NCBI GenBank assembly: GCA_035625025.1 | Contig: DASPQJ010000027.1 | Coordinates: 1-52,425, forward strand | Origin: Bog-793 sp035625025 | Lineage (GTDB): Bacteria > Actinomycetota > Acidimicrobiia > Acidimicrobiales > Bog-793 | DNA: 52,425 nt | Reading direction: 5' to 3' | Shown: positions 21,801 through 33,232 of the stretch, piece after piece | Layout: every line of letters starts with the position of its first letter | Numbering within the stretch: position 1 is the first letter of the stretch | Notes under the pieces: model-generated | Told to the model about the DNA's origin: nothing | The model's input: the letters and a program-made list of their open reading frames with translations, nothing else | Databases searched by the model: none | Position numbers and translations under genes: made by a program

Positions 21801-23249
21801 TCAGCTCCGACGGGCCTCCAACGACGCCGCGACGACCTTGCCGTTCGCCCGTCCCCGCGTCGCCCGCATCACCTCGCCAAGGAGGAACTGGGCCACCTTG
21901 GCGTCGCCGCCTTTGAAGCGCGCCCATTCGGCCGGATGGGCCGCGAGGGCGGCGTCGATCGCCGCCTCGAGCTCGGCGTCGCCGAGAGCTTCGAATCCGA
22001 GGCGCGCGGCGATCTGTCGCGGCTCGCCGCCGCCCTCGAGCATCGCCGCGAGAACGGCCTTGGACTGGGTCGCGGACAACTGTCCCGCGGCCTCGAGCGT
22101 GATGAGCTCGGCGAAAGCGACCGGGTCGAGGGAGCGCGCCTCGGCGGGGCGATTCGCGGCTTCGTTCGCGGCCCGGGCGAGCGCGAGACGCGGATCGGCG
22201 CCGTGCCCGACCGCCCCGAGGACGAGATCGTCGAGGCCGAGGCCGACGACGGTGGCGAGCTGGTCGACCGGGATCGGCGACCCGTCGGTCCCGACGAGCT
22301 CGCCGAGCCGGTGACGCCGGGCGGCGGGCAGCGGCCCGAGGTCGGCGGTCACCGCGTCGATCTCCGCCTCCGACGGCGCCAGCGGGACAAGGTCGGGCTC
22401 GGCGAAGTACCGGTAGTCGAAGGCCTCTTCTTTCGAGCGCAGCGACGATGTCCGACCCTCCTCCTCATTCCAGTGCCGGGTCTCCTGCACGACGGTCCCG
22501 CCGGCCGCGAGGACCTCGATCTGGCGGACGGCCTCGTAGTCGACGGCACGGCCGAGCGACCGCAGCGAGTTGAGGTTCTTCACCTCGCAGCGGGTCCCGT
22601 ACTCGTCGGAACCCGCCGGGCGGACCGAGATGTTGGCGTCAATCCGCAGCGAGCCCTCCTCCATCCGACCGTCGGAGGCCCCCGTCGCGATGAGGATCGC
22701 CCGCAGCTCGTTCACATAGCTACGGGCCTGGTCGGCGCTGCGGATGTCCGGGGCGGAGACGATCTCGACGAGCGGTACGCCGGCGCGGTTGTAGTCGACC
22801 AGCGCGTAGTCGGCGTCGTGGATCCGGCCTCCCCCGCCGACGTGGGTCGTCTTGCCCGTGTCCTCCTCGATGTGGGCCCGGACGATGCCGATCCGCGATC
22901 CGTCGGCGAGCTCGACGCACCCCCCGACGTTGATGGGCTCGTCGTACTGGCTGATCTGGTAGTCCTTCGGCATGTCGGGGTAGAAGTAGTTCTTCCGGTG
23001 GAAGATCGACGCTTCGACGCGCGAGCCGAGCGCCACCCCGATGCGCACCGCGAACTCGACGGCGCGGGCGTTGAGAACGGGCAACGATCCGGGCAAGCCG
23101 AGGCAGACCGGGCACACGTTCGTGTTCGGCTCGGCGCCGAAGGCGTTCGGGCAGGAGCAGAACAGTTTCGTCTCCGTCGATAGCTCGCAGTGCACCTCCA
23201 GCCCGACGACGACCTCCCAGCCCGGGTGGCCCGGACGGTCCGTCGTCAT
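21801..23249 (-). CDS. gatB: Asp/Glu-tRNA amidotransferase subunit B
   Basis: A 482-residue subunit of GatCAB, which corrects Glu-tRNA(Gln) and Asp-tRNA(Asn) to the amide forms. GatB phosphorylates the tRNA-bound acid and accepts ammonia from GatA. It shows GLEVHCELSTETKLFC, a Zn-type cysteine set (CSCPNAFG, NVCPVCLGLPG), NYFYPDMPKDYQISQYD and RIDANISVRP; the C-terminal YqeY-like tail domain that touches the tRNA runs from about 330 to the end. The ATG at 23249 overlaps the gatA stop by 4 nt (ATGA). Presence of GatCAB suggests that GlnRS and/or AsnRS are absent or that one synthetase is non-discriminating. Confidence 0.97.
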   Translation of the reverse strand: MTTDRPGHPGWEVVVGLEVHCELSTETKLFCSCPNAFGAEPNTNVCPVCLGLPGSLPVLNARAVEFAVRIGVALGSRVEASIFHRKNYFYPDMPKDYQISQYDEPINVGGCVELADGSRIGIVRAHIEEDTGKTTHVGGGGRIHDADYALVDYNRAGVPLVEIVSAPDIRSADQARSYVNELRAILIATGASDGRMEEGSLRIDANISVRPAGSDEYGTRCEVKNLNSLRSLGRAVDYEAVRQIEVLAAGGTVVQETRHWNEEEGRTSSLRSKEEAFDYRYFAEPDLVPLAPSEAEIDAVTADLGPLPAARRHRLGELVGTDGSPIPVDQLATVVGLGLDDLVLGAVGHGADPRLALARAANEAANRPAEARSLDPVAFAELITLEAAGQLSATQSKAVLAAMLEGGGEPRQIAARLGFEALGDAELEAAIDAALAAHPAEWARFKGGDAKVAQFLLGEVMRATRGRANGKVVAASLEARRS

Positions 23250-24733
23250 CGCGGGACCCCCGCGAGGCGGGGCTCGATCGGCCCGCGCGCCGCAGGATCG
23301 GCGCCACGCTCGAGGACGGCCGCAACACGGAACATCCGCCCCTCGCCGAGGGAGGGCGCGAGCACCTGGACGCCAACGGGGAGCCCCTCGGAAAGCGCAA
23401 AAGGCACGCTGAGAGCGGGGTGGCCGGCGAGGTTCGTCGGAATCGTGTAGAGGTCTGACAAGTACATCGCCAGCGGATCCTGGGTCTTCGCGCCGATCTC
23501 GAAGGCGACCGTCGGCGACGTCGGACCGACGAGCACGTCGAAGCGCGTGTAGGCCTCGGCGAAGCCGCGGGCGACGAGCGTGCGCACCCGTTGGGCCTGG
23601 CCGTAGTAAGCGTCGTAGTACCCCGCGGAGAGCACGTAGGTCCCGAGCATGATGCGCCTTTTCACCTCGGGGCCGAATCCCGCCGAGCGAGTGCGGGCGT
23701 TCATCTGCTCCACGTCGGGCCCGTCGACCCGCAGCCCGTAGCGCACGCCGTCGTAGCGCGCGAGGTTTGACGACGCCTCGGCCGGCGCGACGAGGTAGTA
23801 AGCCGACAAACCGAGCATTAGAGAGGGGACGGCGACCTCCTCGACAATGGCTCCGGCGCCGGCGAGCGCCTCGGCGGCGTCGTGAACCGCGGCAGCGACC
23901 GAGGGACTCGCGTCGACGAGGAAATCAGAGATGACGCCGACTCGCAGCCCCTCGACGCCCTCGTCGAGGAGCTTCGTCAGCGGTTCCGGCCGGACGTCGA
24001 GCGAGGTGGAATCGGCTGGATCGTGACCGGCCACGACGTCGAGCAGCGTCGCCGCGTCGGCGACCGTCACGGCGAACGGGCCGATCTGGTCGAGCGAGCT
24101 GGCGAAGGCGATCAACCCGTAACGCGAGACGAGGCCGTAGGTCGGCTTCACCCCGACCACGCCGCAAAGCGACGCCGGCTGGCGGATCGAACCCCCGGTG
24201 TCAGAACCGAGGGCGATCGGCACGAACCCCGCCGCGACCGCGGCGGCGCTCCCCCCGGACGAGCCACCCGGGACGCGGTTCGGGTCCCACGGGTTGTGGG
24301 TCGGTCCGAAAGCGGAGTTCTCCGTCGACGAACCCATCGCGAACTCGTCGAGGTTCGTCTTGCCGACGACGACCGCGCCCGCGGCCGCGACGGAGCGCAC
24401 GACGGTCGCGTCATACGGCGGAACCCAGCCCTCGAGAATGCGCGACCCCGCCGTCGTCACGATCCCCCGGGTGCAGAGGTTGTCCTTCAGCGCGATCGGG
24501 ACACCGGCGAGAGGTCCCGGGTCCTTTCCCGCCGCGACCACGGCGTCGATTCTCTCCGCGGCGGCGACGGCGTCGTCGGTGGTCACTGTGTTGAAACAGT
24601 GCAGGGCACCCTCGTGTGCGGCGATCCGCGCGAGCGCCGCCGAGACGACGTCTCGAGCCCGCATCTCGCCGGAGCGAACCGCTCGCGCCGTCCGCACGGC
24701 GTCGAGCGGACGCTCCCACGTCGAACCGCTCAC
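23246..24733 (-). CDS. gatA: Asp/Glu-tRNA amidotransferase subunit A
   Basis: A 495-residue amidase-signature enzyme that hydrolyses glutamine and channels ammonia to GatB. The Ser-Ser-Lys triad is visible: Lys in GVPIALKDNLCTRG, the cis-Ser in SDTGGSIRQPA and nearby PGGSSGGSAAAVAAG. FALSEGLPVGVQVLAP near the C-terminus is also typical. It starts with GTG at 24733, overlapping the gatC stop by 4 nt (GTGA), and itself overlaps gatB by 4 nt, so the three subunits are translationally coupled in the order C-A-B. Length is normal for the family. Confidence 0.97.
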   Translation of the reverse strand: MSGSTWERPLDAVRTARAVRSGEMRARDVVSAALARIAAHEGALHCFNTVTTDDAVAAAERIDAVVAAGKDPGPLAGVPIALKDNLCTRGIVTTAGSRILEGWVPPYDATVVRSVAAAGAVVVGKTNLDEFAMGSSTENSAFGPTHNPWDPNRVPGGSSGGSAAAVAAGFVPIALGSDTGGSIRQPASLCGVVGVKPTYGLVSRYGLIAFASSLDQIGPFAVTVADAATLLDVVAGHDPADSTSLDVRPEPLTKLLDEGVEGLRVGVISDFLVDASPSVAAAVHDAAEALAGAGAIVEEVAVPSLMLGLSAYYLVAPAEASSNLARYDGVRYGLRVDGPDVEQMNARTRSAGFGPEVKRRIMLGTYVLSAGYYDAYYGQAQRVRTLVARGFAEAYTRFDVLVGPTSPTVAFEIGAKTQDPLAMYLSDLYTIPTNLAGHPALSVPFALSEGLPVGVQVLAPSLGEGRMFRVAAVLERGADPAARGPIEPRLAGVPR

Positions 24734-25041
24734 GGCACCTCTCCGAGAATCGGCGGGACGCGGAACCGGCCGCCCTCGGCCCGGGGCGCCTGGGCGAGCA
24801 CCTCGTCACGGGCGAGCGTCGAACCGGGCGTATCCGATCGCAGGACGTTTTCGATCTCCAGCGGGTGCGCCGTCGCGGGCACGGCGGACGTGTCCAGTCC
24901 GGTCACGGCGGCGACATGGTCGAGGATCGAGGCGAGCTGCCCGGCGTACAGGTCGACCTCGCCGGGTTCGAGCTCGAGGCGGGCGAGCCGCGCGACGTAG
25001 ACGACGTCGTCACGAGAGAACGACGCGCTCACCTCGGGCAT
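24730..25041 (-). CDS. gatC: Asp/Glu-tRNA amidotransferase subunit C
   Basis: A 103-residue GatC, the belt-like subunit that wraps GatA and GatB together. The sequence FSRDDVVYVARLARLELEP, the following LASILDHVAAVTGLDT and the C-terminal LRSDTPGSTLARDEVLAQAP with RFRVPPIL fit the family. The ATG at 25041 (MPEVSASF) is chosen over a start at 25068 because homology starts there; GAGAG lies upstream. It is first in gatC-gatA-gatB-ilvD. The divergent gap 25042-25226 must hold the promoter, but I see no convincing hexamers. Confidence 0.93.
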   Translation of the reverse strand: MPEVSASFSRDDVVYVARLARLELEPGEVDLYAGQLASILDHVAAVTGLDTSAVPATAHPLEIENVLRSDTPGSTLARDEVLAQAPRAEGGRFRVPPILGEVP

Positions 25042-25226
25042 CCGTGGTTCTCTCGGTCGTCCCGACACGGCGGATCCGCGAGGAGCGACAGTCTTTGATG
25101 AGTCGCGGCCCGTACGAGCGTGATGACCACCTGCCTATCGTACTGAGCCGAAAGACAATGCCTTGGCGGCAGGTAGTCTGCCCGGCGCGACGCCAACACG
25201 GTTTCGGCGCGGACCGAAGGGGAACG

Positions 25227-25637
25227 GTGACGGCAAAGCACGCCTTCTTGAGCCCCGGGTGGGTGGTGGCGGCGCGGGCGATCTACAAGGGCTGCGCCGA
25301 CTCGGCGGTGCCGACGACGACGAGCGTCCGGATGAACCTCGTGATCGAGGGCGTCCCGTTCGGAGACGGGACGCTCGACGCCCACCTGGACACCTCGACG
25401 GGCGTCGCCGACCTCGATCTCGGCCACCTCGCGGCGCCCGAACTCACCGTGCGCCTCGACTACGAGCTCGCCAGGGCCGTCCTCGTCTGGGGCGACGCTC
25501 AGGCGGGCGCCGAGGCCTTCCTGACGGGACGGATCCGGATGGAGGGCGATGTGACGAAACTCCTCGCTTTCCAGCAACAAGAGCCATCGCCGCGCCAGGT
25601 TGCCATCGCCGAGGAGATCCGCGCCATCACCGCGTAG
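25227..25637 (+). CDS. SCP2-type sterol/lipid-binding domain protein
   Basis: A 136-residue protein that matches the SCP2 carrier fold: RMNLVIEGVPFGDGTLDAHLD, the strand LTVRLDYELARAVLVWGDA and the family ending AEAFLTGRIRMEGDVTKLLAF. Such single-domain proteins bind fatty acyl or sterol-like ligands in a hydrophobic tunnel; the ligand here is unknown. No signal peptide, so cytoplasmic. The GTG at 25227 has GAAGGGG 4-9 nt upstream. It is monocistronic, divergent from gatC and convergent with ligA, 19 nt from the ligA stop. Confidence 0.82.
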   Translation: MTAKHAFLSPGWVVAARAIYKGCADSAVPTTTSVRMNLVIEGVPFGDGTLDAHLDTSTGVADLDLGHLAAPELTVRLDYELARAVLVWGDAQAGAEAFLTGRIRMEGDVTKLLAFQQQEPSPRQVAIAEEIRAITA

Positions 25638-25656
25638 TCGTTCGGCCCGCGCAACC

Positions 25657-27798
25657 TCAGCCAATCTCCCCGCTCTCGAGCAGGTGGACGAACCCGGCCT
25701 CGTCGAGGACCGGGATCCCGAGCGCGTCAGCCTTGGCGGTCTTGGCGACGCCCGGCTCCGCCCCGACGACGAGCGCTGTGGTCTTTTTGGAGACGGACCC
25801 CGGCGATCTGCCCCCCCGCGCGACGATCGCCGCCTCGGCTTCGCCACGCGTGAAACCCTCGAGAATCCCGGTGACGACGACAGACCGTCCCACGAGAGTC
25901 TGGACGAGCTCCGGCGCCTCTCCCGCCCGGTACCGGTCAGAGGCGAAGCTCACGCCAGCGGCGCGTAGCTTCTCGATCACCGCGCCGTTGCGCTCCGTTG
26001 CGAAAAAGGCGCGCACGCTCTGCGCGATCACGGCTCCCACGCCCTCGACCGAGCTGATCTGGGTCTCGGCGGCCCCGGCGAGTTCGTCAAGACCGGCGAA
26101 GCGGACAGCGAGGGCATCGGCGACGGTCGAGCCGACGTGGCGGATCGACAACCCGACCAGGAGCCGGGCCAGCCCACGGGTCCGCGAGGCGGCAATCGCC
26201 GCGACGAGGTTCCCCGCCGAGATCGTCCCGAAACCCTCGAGCGGGGCAAGACGTTCCGCCGAGAGCGCGTACACGTCGGCGACGTCGGAAAGCATCCCCA
26301 CCGCGACGAGCTGTCTGACCCGCTGCTCGCCGAGACCTTCGATGTCCATCGCCTGGCGCGCGCAGAAGTGCACGAGCCGCTGCACCAGCTGGTCGGGACA
26401 CTCCAGGTTCACGCAGTAGGTGTCCGCCTCACCCTCGAGCCGGACGAGGGGGCTGTCGCAGCTCGGACAGCGATCGGGGAAACGCCAGGGCATGCTCCCG
26501 GCAGGACGCAGCGCCGGCACCGCCGCGATCACCTCGGGGATCACGTCGCCCGCCTTGCGCACGATCACGGTGTCGGCCGGCCGGACGTCTTTCTCTCGGA
26601 CCTGGTCCTCGTTGTGCAGCGTCGCGAACTCCACCGTCGACCCCGCGACGACGACCGGGGTCAGCTTGGCGTACGGCGTCGCCCGCCCCGTCCGCCCGAT
26701 CGAGACGAGGATGTCCTCGAGCCGCGTCGTGCGCTCCTCAGGCGGAAACTTGTACGCGATCGCCCAGCGTGGGGCGCGCGTCGTCGCGCCGAGGGTCCTC
26801 TGTAGAGCGAGGTCGTCCACCTTGGCAACAACGCCGTCGATCTCGTAGTCAAGGTCGTGCCGACGGTCCTGCCAGTGGCGACAGAACGCGTAGACAGCCT
26901 CCAGGCCGGCGACCGTCCTCGTCTCCGGGTTGACCGGAAGGCCTGCTCGGGCGACGAGCGCGAGCGAGTCGGCGTGCGAGGAGAGTCGGGCGCCCTGCGG
27001 TCCGGCGGCGCCGCCGTCCACCTCCCCGACCTGGTAGGCCCAGAACGCCAGCGGCCTGGCCGCCGTGACCGCCGGGGCCTTCTGACGCAGCGACCCGGCG
27101 GCTGAGTTGCGGGGGTTGGCGAACGGTCTCAGGCCGGCCTCGGCTTGCCGCCGGTTGAGCTCCTCAAACGCCGAGATCGGCAGGTACACCTCGCCGCGCA
27201 CCTCGAAGATCCCGGGCACGTCGCGGGGGTCGAGCGCGAGCCGTCCCGGGATGACGCGGATCGTACGCACGTTCGCCGTCACGTCCTCGCCCGTCGTCCC
27301 GTCGCCCCGCGTCGCGGCCTGGATGAGGGAACCACGTTCGTAGCGGAGCGATACGGCGAGCCCGTCGATCTTCGGCTCACACACGTAGCGCACCGTCCCA
27401 CCCCGGCTGGCGTCTGACGTCGCGAGCAGGCGCTCGACACGCTCCCCCCAGGCTTGGAACTCCTCGAGGGAAAAGACGTTGTCGAGGCTCATCATCCGCA
27501 CGGCGTGGCGCACCGGCGCGAACTGCGCCGAGGGCGCCGCGCCGACCCCCTCGCCGACCGAGTCGCTCGTCGCCAGCTCGGGGTGGGCGGCTACGAGCCG
27601 TTGCAGCTCGACGACGAGGGCGTCGTACTCGGCGTCGGCGATCTCCGGCGCATCGTCCCGGTGGTAGCGGTCCGAGTGGTAGCGGATGAGCGTCCGCAGC
27701 TCGGCCGCCCGCGTCGCCGGGTCGGCGCCAGAGCTCGCGGCGTGCTCACTCGCGAGCCCCTCGACGAGCGGCGCGTCGTCGCCCGGGCGGGCGGTCAT
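25657..27798 (-). CDS. ligA: NAD-dependent DNA ligase
   Basis: A 713-residue replicative ligase that seals nicks with NAD+. Order: N-terminal Ia domain (LIRYHSDRYHRDDAPEIADAEYDALV), adenylation domain with the nucleophilic Lys143 in CEPKIDGLAVSLRYERG, OB fold, the Zn finger CPSCDSPLV with YCVNLECPDQL, helix-hairpin-helix repeats (MDIEGLGEQRVRQLV, LEGFGTISAGNLV) and a C-terminal BRCT domain (VVVTGILEGFTRGEAEAAI, KTTALVVG). The ATG at 27798 overlaps the mnmA stop by 4 nt (ATGA). It is the last gene of the minus-strand run from murA, treS, maltokinase-like, cysteine desulfurase and mnmA. Confidence 0.97.
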   Translation of the reverse strand: MTARPGDDAPLVEGLASEHAASSGADPATRAAELRTLIRYHSDRYHRDDAPEIADAEYDALVVELQRLVAAHPELATSDSVGEGVGAAPSAQFAPVRHAVRMMSLDNVFSLEEFQAWGERVERLLATSDASRGGTVRYVCEPKIDGLAVSLRYERGSLIQAATRGDGTTGEDVTANVRTIRVIPGRLALDPRDVPGIFEVRGEVYLPISAFEELNRRQAEAGLRPFANPRNSAAGSLRQKAPAVTAARPLAFWAYQVGEVDGGAAGPQGARLSSHADSLALVARAGLPVNPETRTVAGLEAVYAFCRHWQDRRHDLDYEIDGVVAKVDDLALQRTLGATTRAPRWAIAYKFPPEERTTRLEDILVSIGRTGRATPYAKLTPVVVAGSTVEFATLHNEDQVREKDVRPADTVIVRKAGDVIPEVIAAVPALRPAGSMPWRFPDRCPSCDSPLVRLEGEADTYCVNLECPDQLVQRLVHFCARQAMDIEGLGEQRVRQLVAVGMLSDVADVYALSAERLAPLEGFGTISAGNLVAAIAASRTRGLARLLVGLSIRHVGSTVADALAVRFAGLDELAGAAETQISSVEGVGAVIAQSVRAFFATERNGAVIEKLRAAGVSFASDRYRAGEAPELVQTLVGRSVVVTGILEGFTRGEAEAAIVARGGRSPGSVSKKTTALVVGAEPGVAKTAKADALGIPVLDEAGFVHLLESGEIG

Positions 27799-28832
27799 CC
27801 GGCAACACCCGAGCCGACGACCGTATCGCCGAGGTAGCAAGCGACGATCTGCCCAGGGGCGACGCGCGGCTCGGGCCGGCAGAACTCGATCCCCTCAGCG
27901 CTCACGATCGCGGAACGCTCGGGGCCGTGGGCACTCACCTGGACCCGCACCGGGGATCCCACCGGCAGGGGAACGTCGAACCAGGTACGCGCCGAGAACG
28001 CGACGCCGCCGGTCAGCAGGTCGTCTCGGGAGCCCGCGAACACGGTCGCCGAGGCGACATCGACCCGGACCGCGTAGCGTCGCTCGCCGCGCGCGACGCC
28101 GAGACCCCGGCGCTGGCCGACCGTGACGAGCTCGATCGCGTCGAGAGTGGCGAGCTCAGCTCCCGTCGCCGCGTCGACGACACGACCCTCGTGCAGCGCG
28201 ATCCTTCCCGACAGGAAGGCGGACCGTCCCCGACCTGGGGACCTCGAGGCGATGAAGCACACGTCCTGGCTGTCGGGTTTCCCCGCCGTGCGCAGCCCGT
28301 AGCGCGCGGCCAGCGCGCGGACGTCCGGTTTCGTGAGGTCGCCGATCGGCATGAGGACGTCCGCGAGGTCCCGGGCCGACAGTGTCGAGAGCACGTAGGA
28401 CTGGTCTTTCTGCCGGTCCGCCCCCCGGCGAAGCGTCACCCGGCCACCCGTGGCCGTCACCCGGGCGTGGTGCCCCGTTGCGATCGCGTCGAAGCCGAGC
28501 CGGCGGCCGCGGGCCGCCAGGTGACCGAATTTCACCGCCCGGTTGCACTCGACGCACGGATTCGGCGTCCGGGCCCGGGCGTGGTCGGCGACATACGGCT
28601 CGACCACGTCACGGGCGAACTCGTCGGTGAAGTTGAACACCCGGTGGTCGATTCCCAGCTGATCAGCAACCCGGCGCGCGTCCTCCACATCGCCGACCGA
28701 ACAGCAACCCGAATCGCCGGCTCCGCCCCACAGCTTCATCGTCGCCCCGACGACCTTGTGACCCTCGGCGACGAGCAGCGCCGCCGCGACCGAGGAGTCG
28801 ACGCCCCCGGACATCGCCACGAGCACGCGCAC
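27795..28832 (-). CDS. mnmA: tRNA-specific 2-thiouridylase
   Basis: A 345-residue PP-loop ATPase that thiolates U34 of tRNAs for Lys, Glu and Gln. It begins MRVLVAMSGGVDSSVAAALL with the ATP-binding SGGVDS; the catalytic cysteines are in NPCVECNRAVKFG and KPDSQDVCFI. LGVARGERRYAVRVD and the C-terminal barrel follow. The GTG at 28832 is chosen because the P-loop strand begins there; it lies just after the cysteine desulfurase stop, which suggests coupled synthesis of the sulfur donor and acceptor. The gene overlaps ligA by 4 nt. Length is close to normal (350-370). Confidence 0.96.
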   Translation of the reverse strand: MRVLVAMSGGVDSSVAAALLVAEGHKVVGATMKLWGGAGDSGCCSVGDVEDARRVADQLGIDHRVFNFTDEFARDVVEPYVADHARARTPNPCVECNRAVKFGHLAARGRRLGFDAIATGHHARVTATGGRVTLRRGADRQKDQSYVLSTLSARDLADVLMPIGDLTKPDVRALAARYGLRTAGKPDSQDVCFIASRSPGRGRSAFLSGRIALHEGRVVDAATGAELATLDAIELVTVGQRRGLGVARGERRYAVRVDVASATVFAGSRDDLLTGGVAFSARTWFDVPLPVGSPVRVQVSAHGPERSAIVSAEGIEFCRPEPRVAPGQIVACYLGDTVVGSGVAG

Positions 28833-28836
28833 GCGC

Positions 28837-30009
28837 TCAGTCTCCCATCGCCTTCGCGCGAGCGAGCGACGCCACCGCCTGCGCGACGACGCCCGTCGCG
28901 TAGTCGATCTCGCCCTCGCTCGTCGCCGGCCCGAGAGTGAACCGCACGGCCTCGCGCGCCTCGTGAGCACTCCAGCCCATCGCGCGCAAGACATGACTCG
29001 GCTCGACAGCCCCCGCGGCGCACGCCGAGCCAGCGGAAGCGGCAACGCCGGCCACGTCGAGCAGGACGAGGAGCTCCTCGGCGATGACGCCGGGGAACCG
29101 GACGTGGGCGTACCCCGGCGCCGTCAGCCTCCGGGGGACCGACTCCGCCATCTCCGGCACCGACGCGGCGAGCTGAACGAGGAAGCGGTCGCGCAGCCCG
29201 CGCGTCCTTTCGCACGCCCCGGGGCGTTCCACCGTCGTCGTTGTCGCCGCGGCGGCCATCGCGACGATCCCCGCCACGTTCTCGGTCCCTGGTCGCAGGC
29301 TCCGCTCCTGGCCGCCCCCGAAACAGAGCGGCGTGAGGGCACTCTCGGCGCGGCCGCGGACGACGAGCGCGCCGACGCCCTTCGGTCCGCCGAACTTGTG
29401 GGCCGAGACCGAAACGAGATCGCAGTCTGCAAGGTTCCCTGCGACGTCGCACCACAACATCGCCTGAACGGCGTCGCTGTGAATGAGAGCCCGCGGTGCC
29501 CGCTTCCGCACCGCGGCAACGACTTCGCCGATCGGCTGGACCGTCCCGACCTCGTTGTTCACCGCCATCACGCTCACGAGCGTCACCGTCTGGTCGAGCG
29601 CCCGCTGGAGCGCGTCGAGGTCGACGAGTCCCTCGGCCGTCGCGGGCACGAGACGCGCCCCGACACGACGGGCCGGGTTCAGGACCGCGTGGTGTTCGAT
29701 CGCGCTGGCGACGACGGTGCCGCCGAGACGCCGGTGCACACCGAGCACGGCGAGATTGTCGGCCTCGGTCCCACCTGAGGTGAACACGACCTCGCCCGGC
29801 TGGCAGCCGAGCGCGGCCGCCATCTCGTCCCGGGCGTCGTCGACTGCCCGCCGGGCGCGCCGTGCCGCGTCGTAGACACCAGACGGATTGGCGAAACCGG
29901 CACTCAAGTGTGGCAACATCGCCGCGACCGCCTCGGCGCGCATCGGCGTCGTCGCGGCATGGTCGAGATAGGCGCCACCACCTGACTCGAGGGATTTCGC
30001 GTCGGCCAC
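28837..30009 (-). CDS. Cysteine desulfurase, IscS/NifS family
   Basis: A 390-residue PLP enzyme that takes sulfur from cysteine as a persulfide. It starts at GTG 30009 (ADAKSLESGGGAYLDHAATTPMR). Motifs: FTSGGTEADNLAVLG, AIEHHAVLNPARR, SVMAVNNEVGTVQPI, the PLP Lys in VSVSAHKFGGPKGVGAL and the active Cys in ASAGSACAAGAVEPSHVL. The C-terminus is shorter than in group I IscS and no scaffold gene is nearby. The stop is 4 nt before mnmA, so its main job is probably to feed sulfur to tRNA thiolation, as in actinobacterial iscS-mnmA pairs, though Fe-S cluster assembly cannot be excluded. Confidence 0.94.
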   Translation of the reverse strand: MADAKSLESGGGAYLDHAATTPMRAEAVAAMLPHLSAGFANPSGVYDAARRARRAVDDARDEMAAALGCQPGEVVFTSGGTEADNLAVLGVHRRLGGTVVASAIEHHAVLNPARRVGARLVPATAEGLVDLDALQRALDQTVTLVSVMAVNNEVGTVQPIGEVVAAVRKRAPRALIHSDAVQAMLWCDVAGNLADCDLVSVSAHKFGGPKGVGALVVRGRAESALTPLCFGGGQERSLRPGTENVAGIVAMAAAATTTTVERPGACERTRGLRDRFLVQLAASVPEMAESVPRRLTAPGYAHVRFPGVIAEELLVLLDVAGVAASAGSACAAGAVEPSHVLRAMGWSAHEAREAVRFTLGPATSEGEIDYATGVVAQAVASLARAKAMGD

Positions 30010-30098
30010 GGCCGTCCAGTCCAGCCGATGTGACGGGTCGCGCGCCCATCGGGGCCGGTGCGGTCCGCCGGCACGGCGCGCCGACGGCTGGGAGATGG

Positions 30099-31465
30099 TC
30101 AGGTCCCCGTTATCGTCCCGCCGAAGCGGTGCTCGCGAGCCGCGGTCAGCACGGCCAGGAGCTCCTCGATGATCCCGCTCTCGGTTGGCAGCAGCCGGCC
30201 GATGTCGCGAGTCCCGAGGTATCCCTCGAGGAAGGCGCGCCGGTTGCGCCGCACCCATTCCCGCGCCAGCTGGCCCGCGAGCTCGACCTCCGCGATCGGC
30301 CTCTGGGCGAGTGCTTCCCGGGCAACCCGGCTGATCGAGAACCACATGTCGGCGAGATCCTCGACCGGTGTTCCTGACCGCGCCGGAAGCGAGGTGAGCG
30401 AGAGCGGACCGGCGTAGAGCGGGTCGTCGCCGAACCCGACCACGATCCAACCCGTTTCGCCGCGCATCACCCGCCGCAGGTGGAAGTCACCGTGGACACG
30501 GATCGCCGAACCGGCCTCGCCGGGGCGTAACGATTGCACCCGTTCGACGAACTCCGCGGCGCCGTGCCCCGCGTCGCCCGCTTTGCGCCCAGAGAAGCTG
30601 TTCGAGGCGAGCTGCGCGATCTCCCCGGCGAGGGTTGTCGGGGTGACGTCCCTCGCCCCGAAGGCTTCGGCGAGCGCGAGATGCAGTCGCGCCGCGGTAG
30701 ACCCGAGGCGACGCATCTCCGAGGCGAGATCCCCTCCGGCCGACGCCGTCGCCGCGACCGGGTCGAAGGTGTCGTCCGGCTCGAGCCGAGCTGCGCCCAT
30801 CGCGTCCTTGCGGTCGTAACCGGAGACCCGCGCCAATAGATCCCGCAACGACGTGAGAGCGAGCAATCGCCCTTCGAGCGCCGAAGGGAGGAACTCGCGC
30901 ACCAGCGCGAGGTCGAACCCGTCGGATCGCCACGCGGCAACCGGGGCAGGGATCGCGTTGAAGCCGATCTCATCGAGCTTCATCATCACTTCGATCTCGG
31001 GCCGAACGGTCTCCTCGAGCACCCGGTAGCACTTCATGAGGAAGCGCTCGTCGTAGACGAGCGACGCATGCGAGATGGCGGTCGCGACCTGGCGGACGCG
31101 GCTCGCGCTCCTCCCGCCGTGTGTCGCCCGGGCGAAGAGCTCGAGCGCGAGGACGTCGTCGGCCAACGCGTCGTAGACCAGCACGGGACGTCGACCGTCG
31201 ACGGCCGAGCCGAAGATCGCGCCCTCCCGCCCGTGCAAGACGTCGGAGGCCTCGGTCGCGTCCCGCCACCCGGTGAAGAGGCCGAAGTGCCGACCGCGAC
31301 AGCGGAGCGACAGGCGGGCGAGCGGCGGCGAGTCGTCGCGAAGCATCTCGCAGGACACGAGCTCGATCTCATCCAGGCGCGCCCCCGGGGCGGTCAGCTG
31401 GAACCAGTGCTGGCGGTCGAGGTACAAGCGGGCGAGAGCCCCGAGTTCATCCCGCGCCAGTACCA

Positions 31466-31466
<1 letters not shown>
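30099..31466 (-). CDS. Maltokinase-like protein with altered catalytic site
   Basis: A 455-residue protein of the maltokinase/APH-like kinase fold, immediately after treS (TGATG overlap). The lysine-bearing LMKCYRVLEETVRPEIEVMMKL, EFLPSALEGRLLALTSLRDLL and the catalytic-loop HGDFHLRRVMRG (Asp327) mark the family. In active maltokinases the next strand reads LDFEGEP and its Asp binds Mg2+; here it is VVGFGDDP with Gly344. The usual Q after HGDxHLG is Arg, and the WFGGK N-terminal motif reads WFQLT. True maltokinase makes maltose-1-phosphate for GlgE. This protein may be an inactive partner that holds TreS, as TreS and maltokinase form complexes elsewhere, or a kinase with a different chemistry. 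Context is sure, activity doubtful. Confidence 0.78.

Positions 31467-33206
<1,740 letters not shown>

Positions 33207-33232
<26 letters not shown>

Noticed and set aside
25042..25226. tRNA or riboswitch in the gatC divergent gap
   Set aside because: No acceptor stem with a T-loop sequence, and no known aptamer core; only unremarkable promoter-size DNA.
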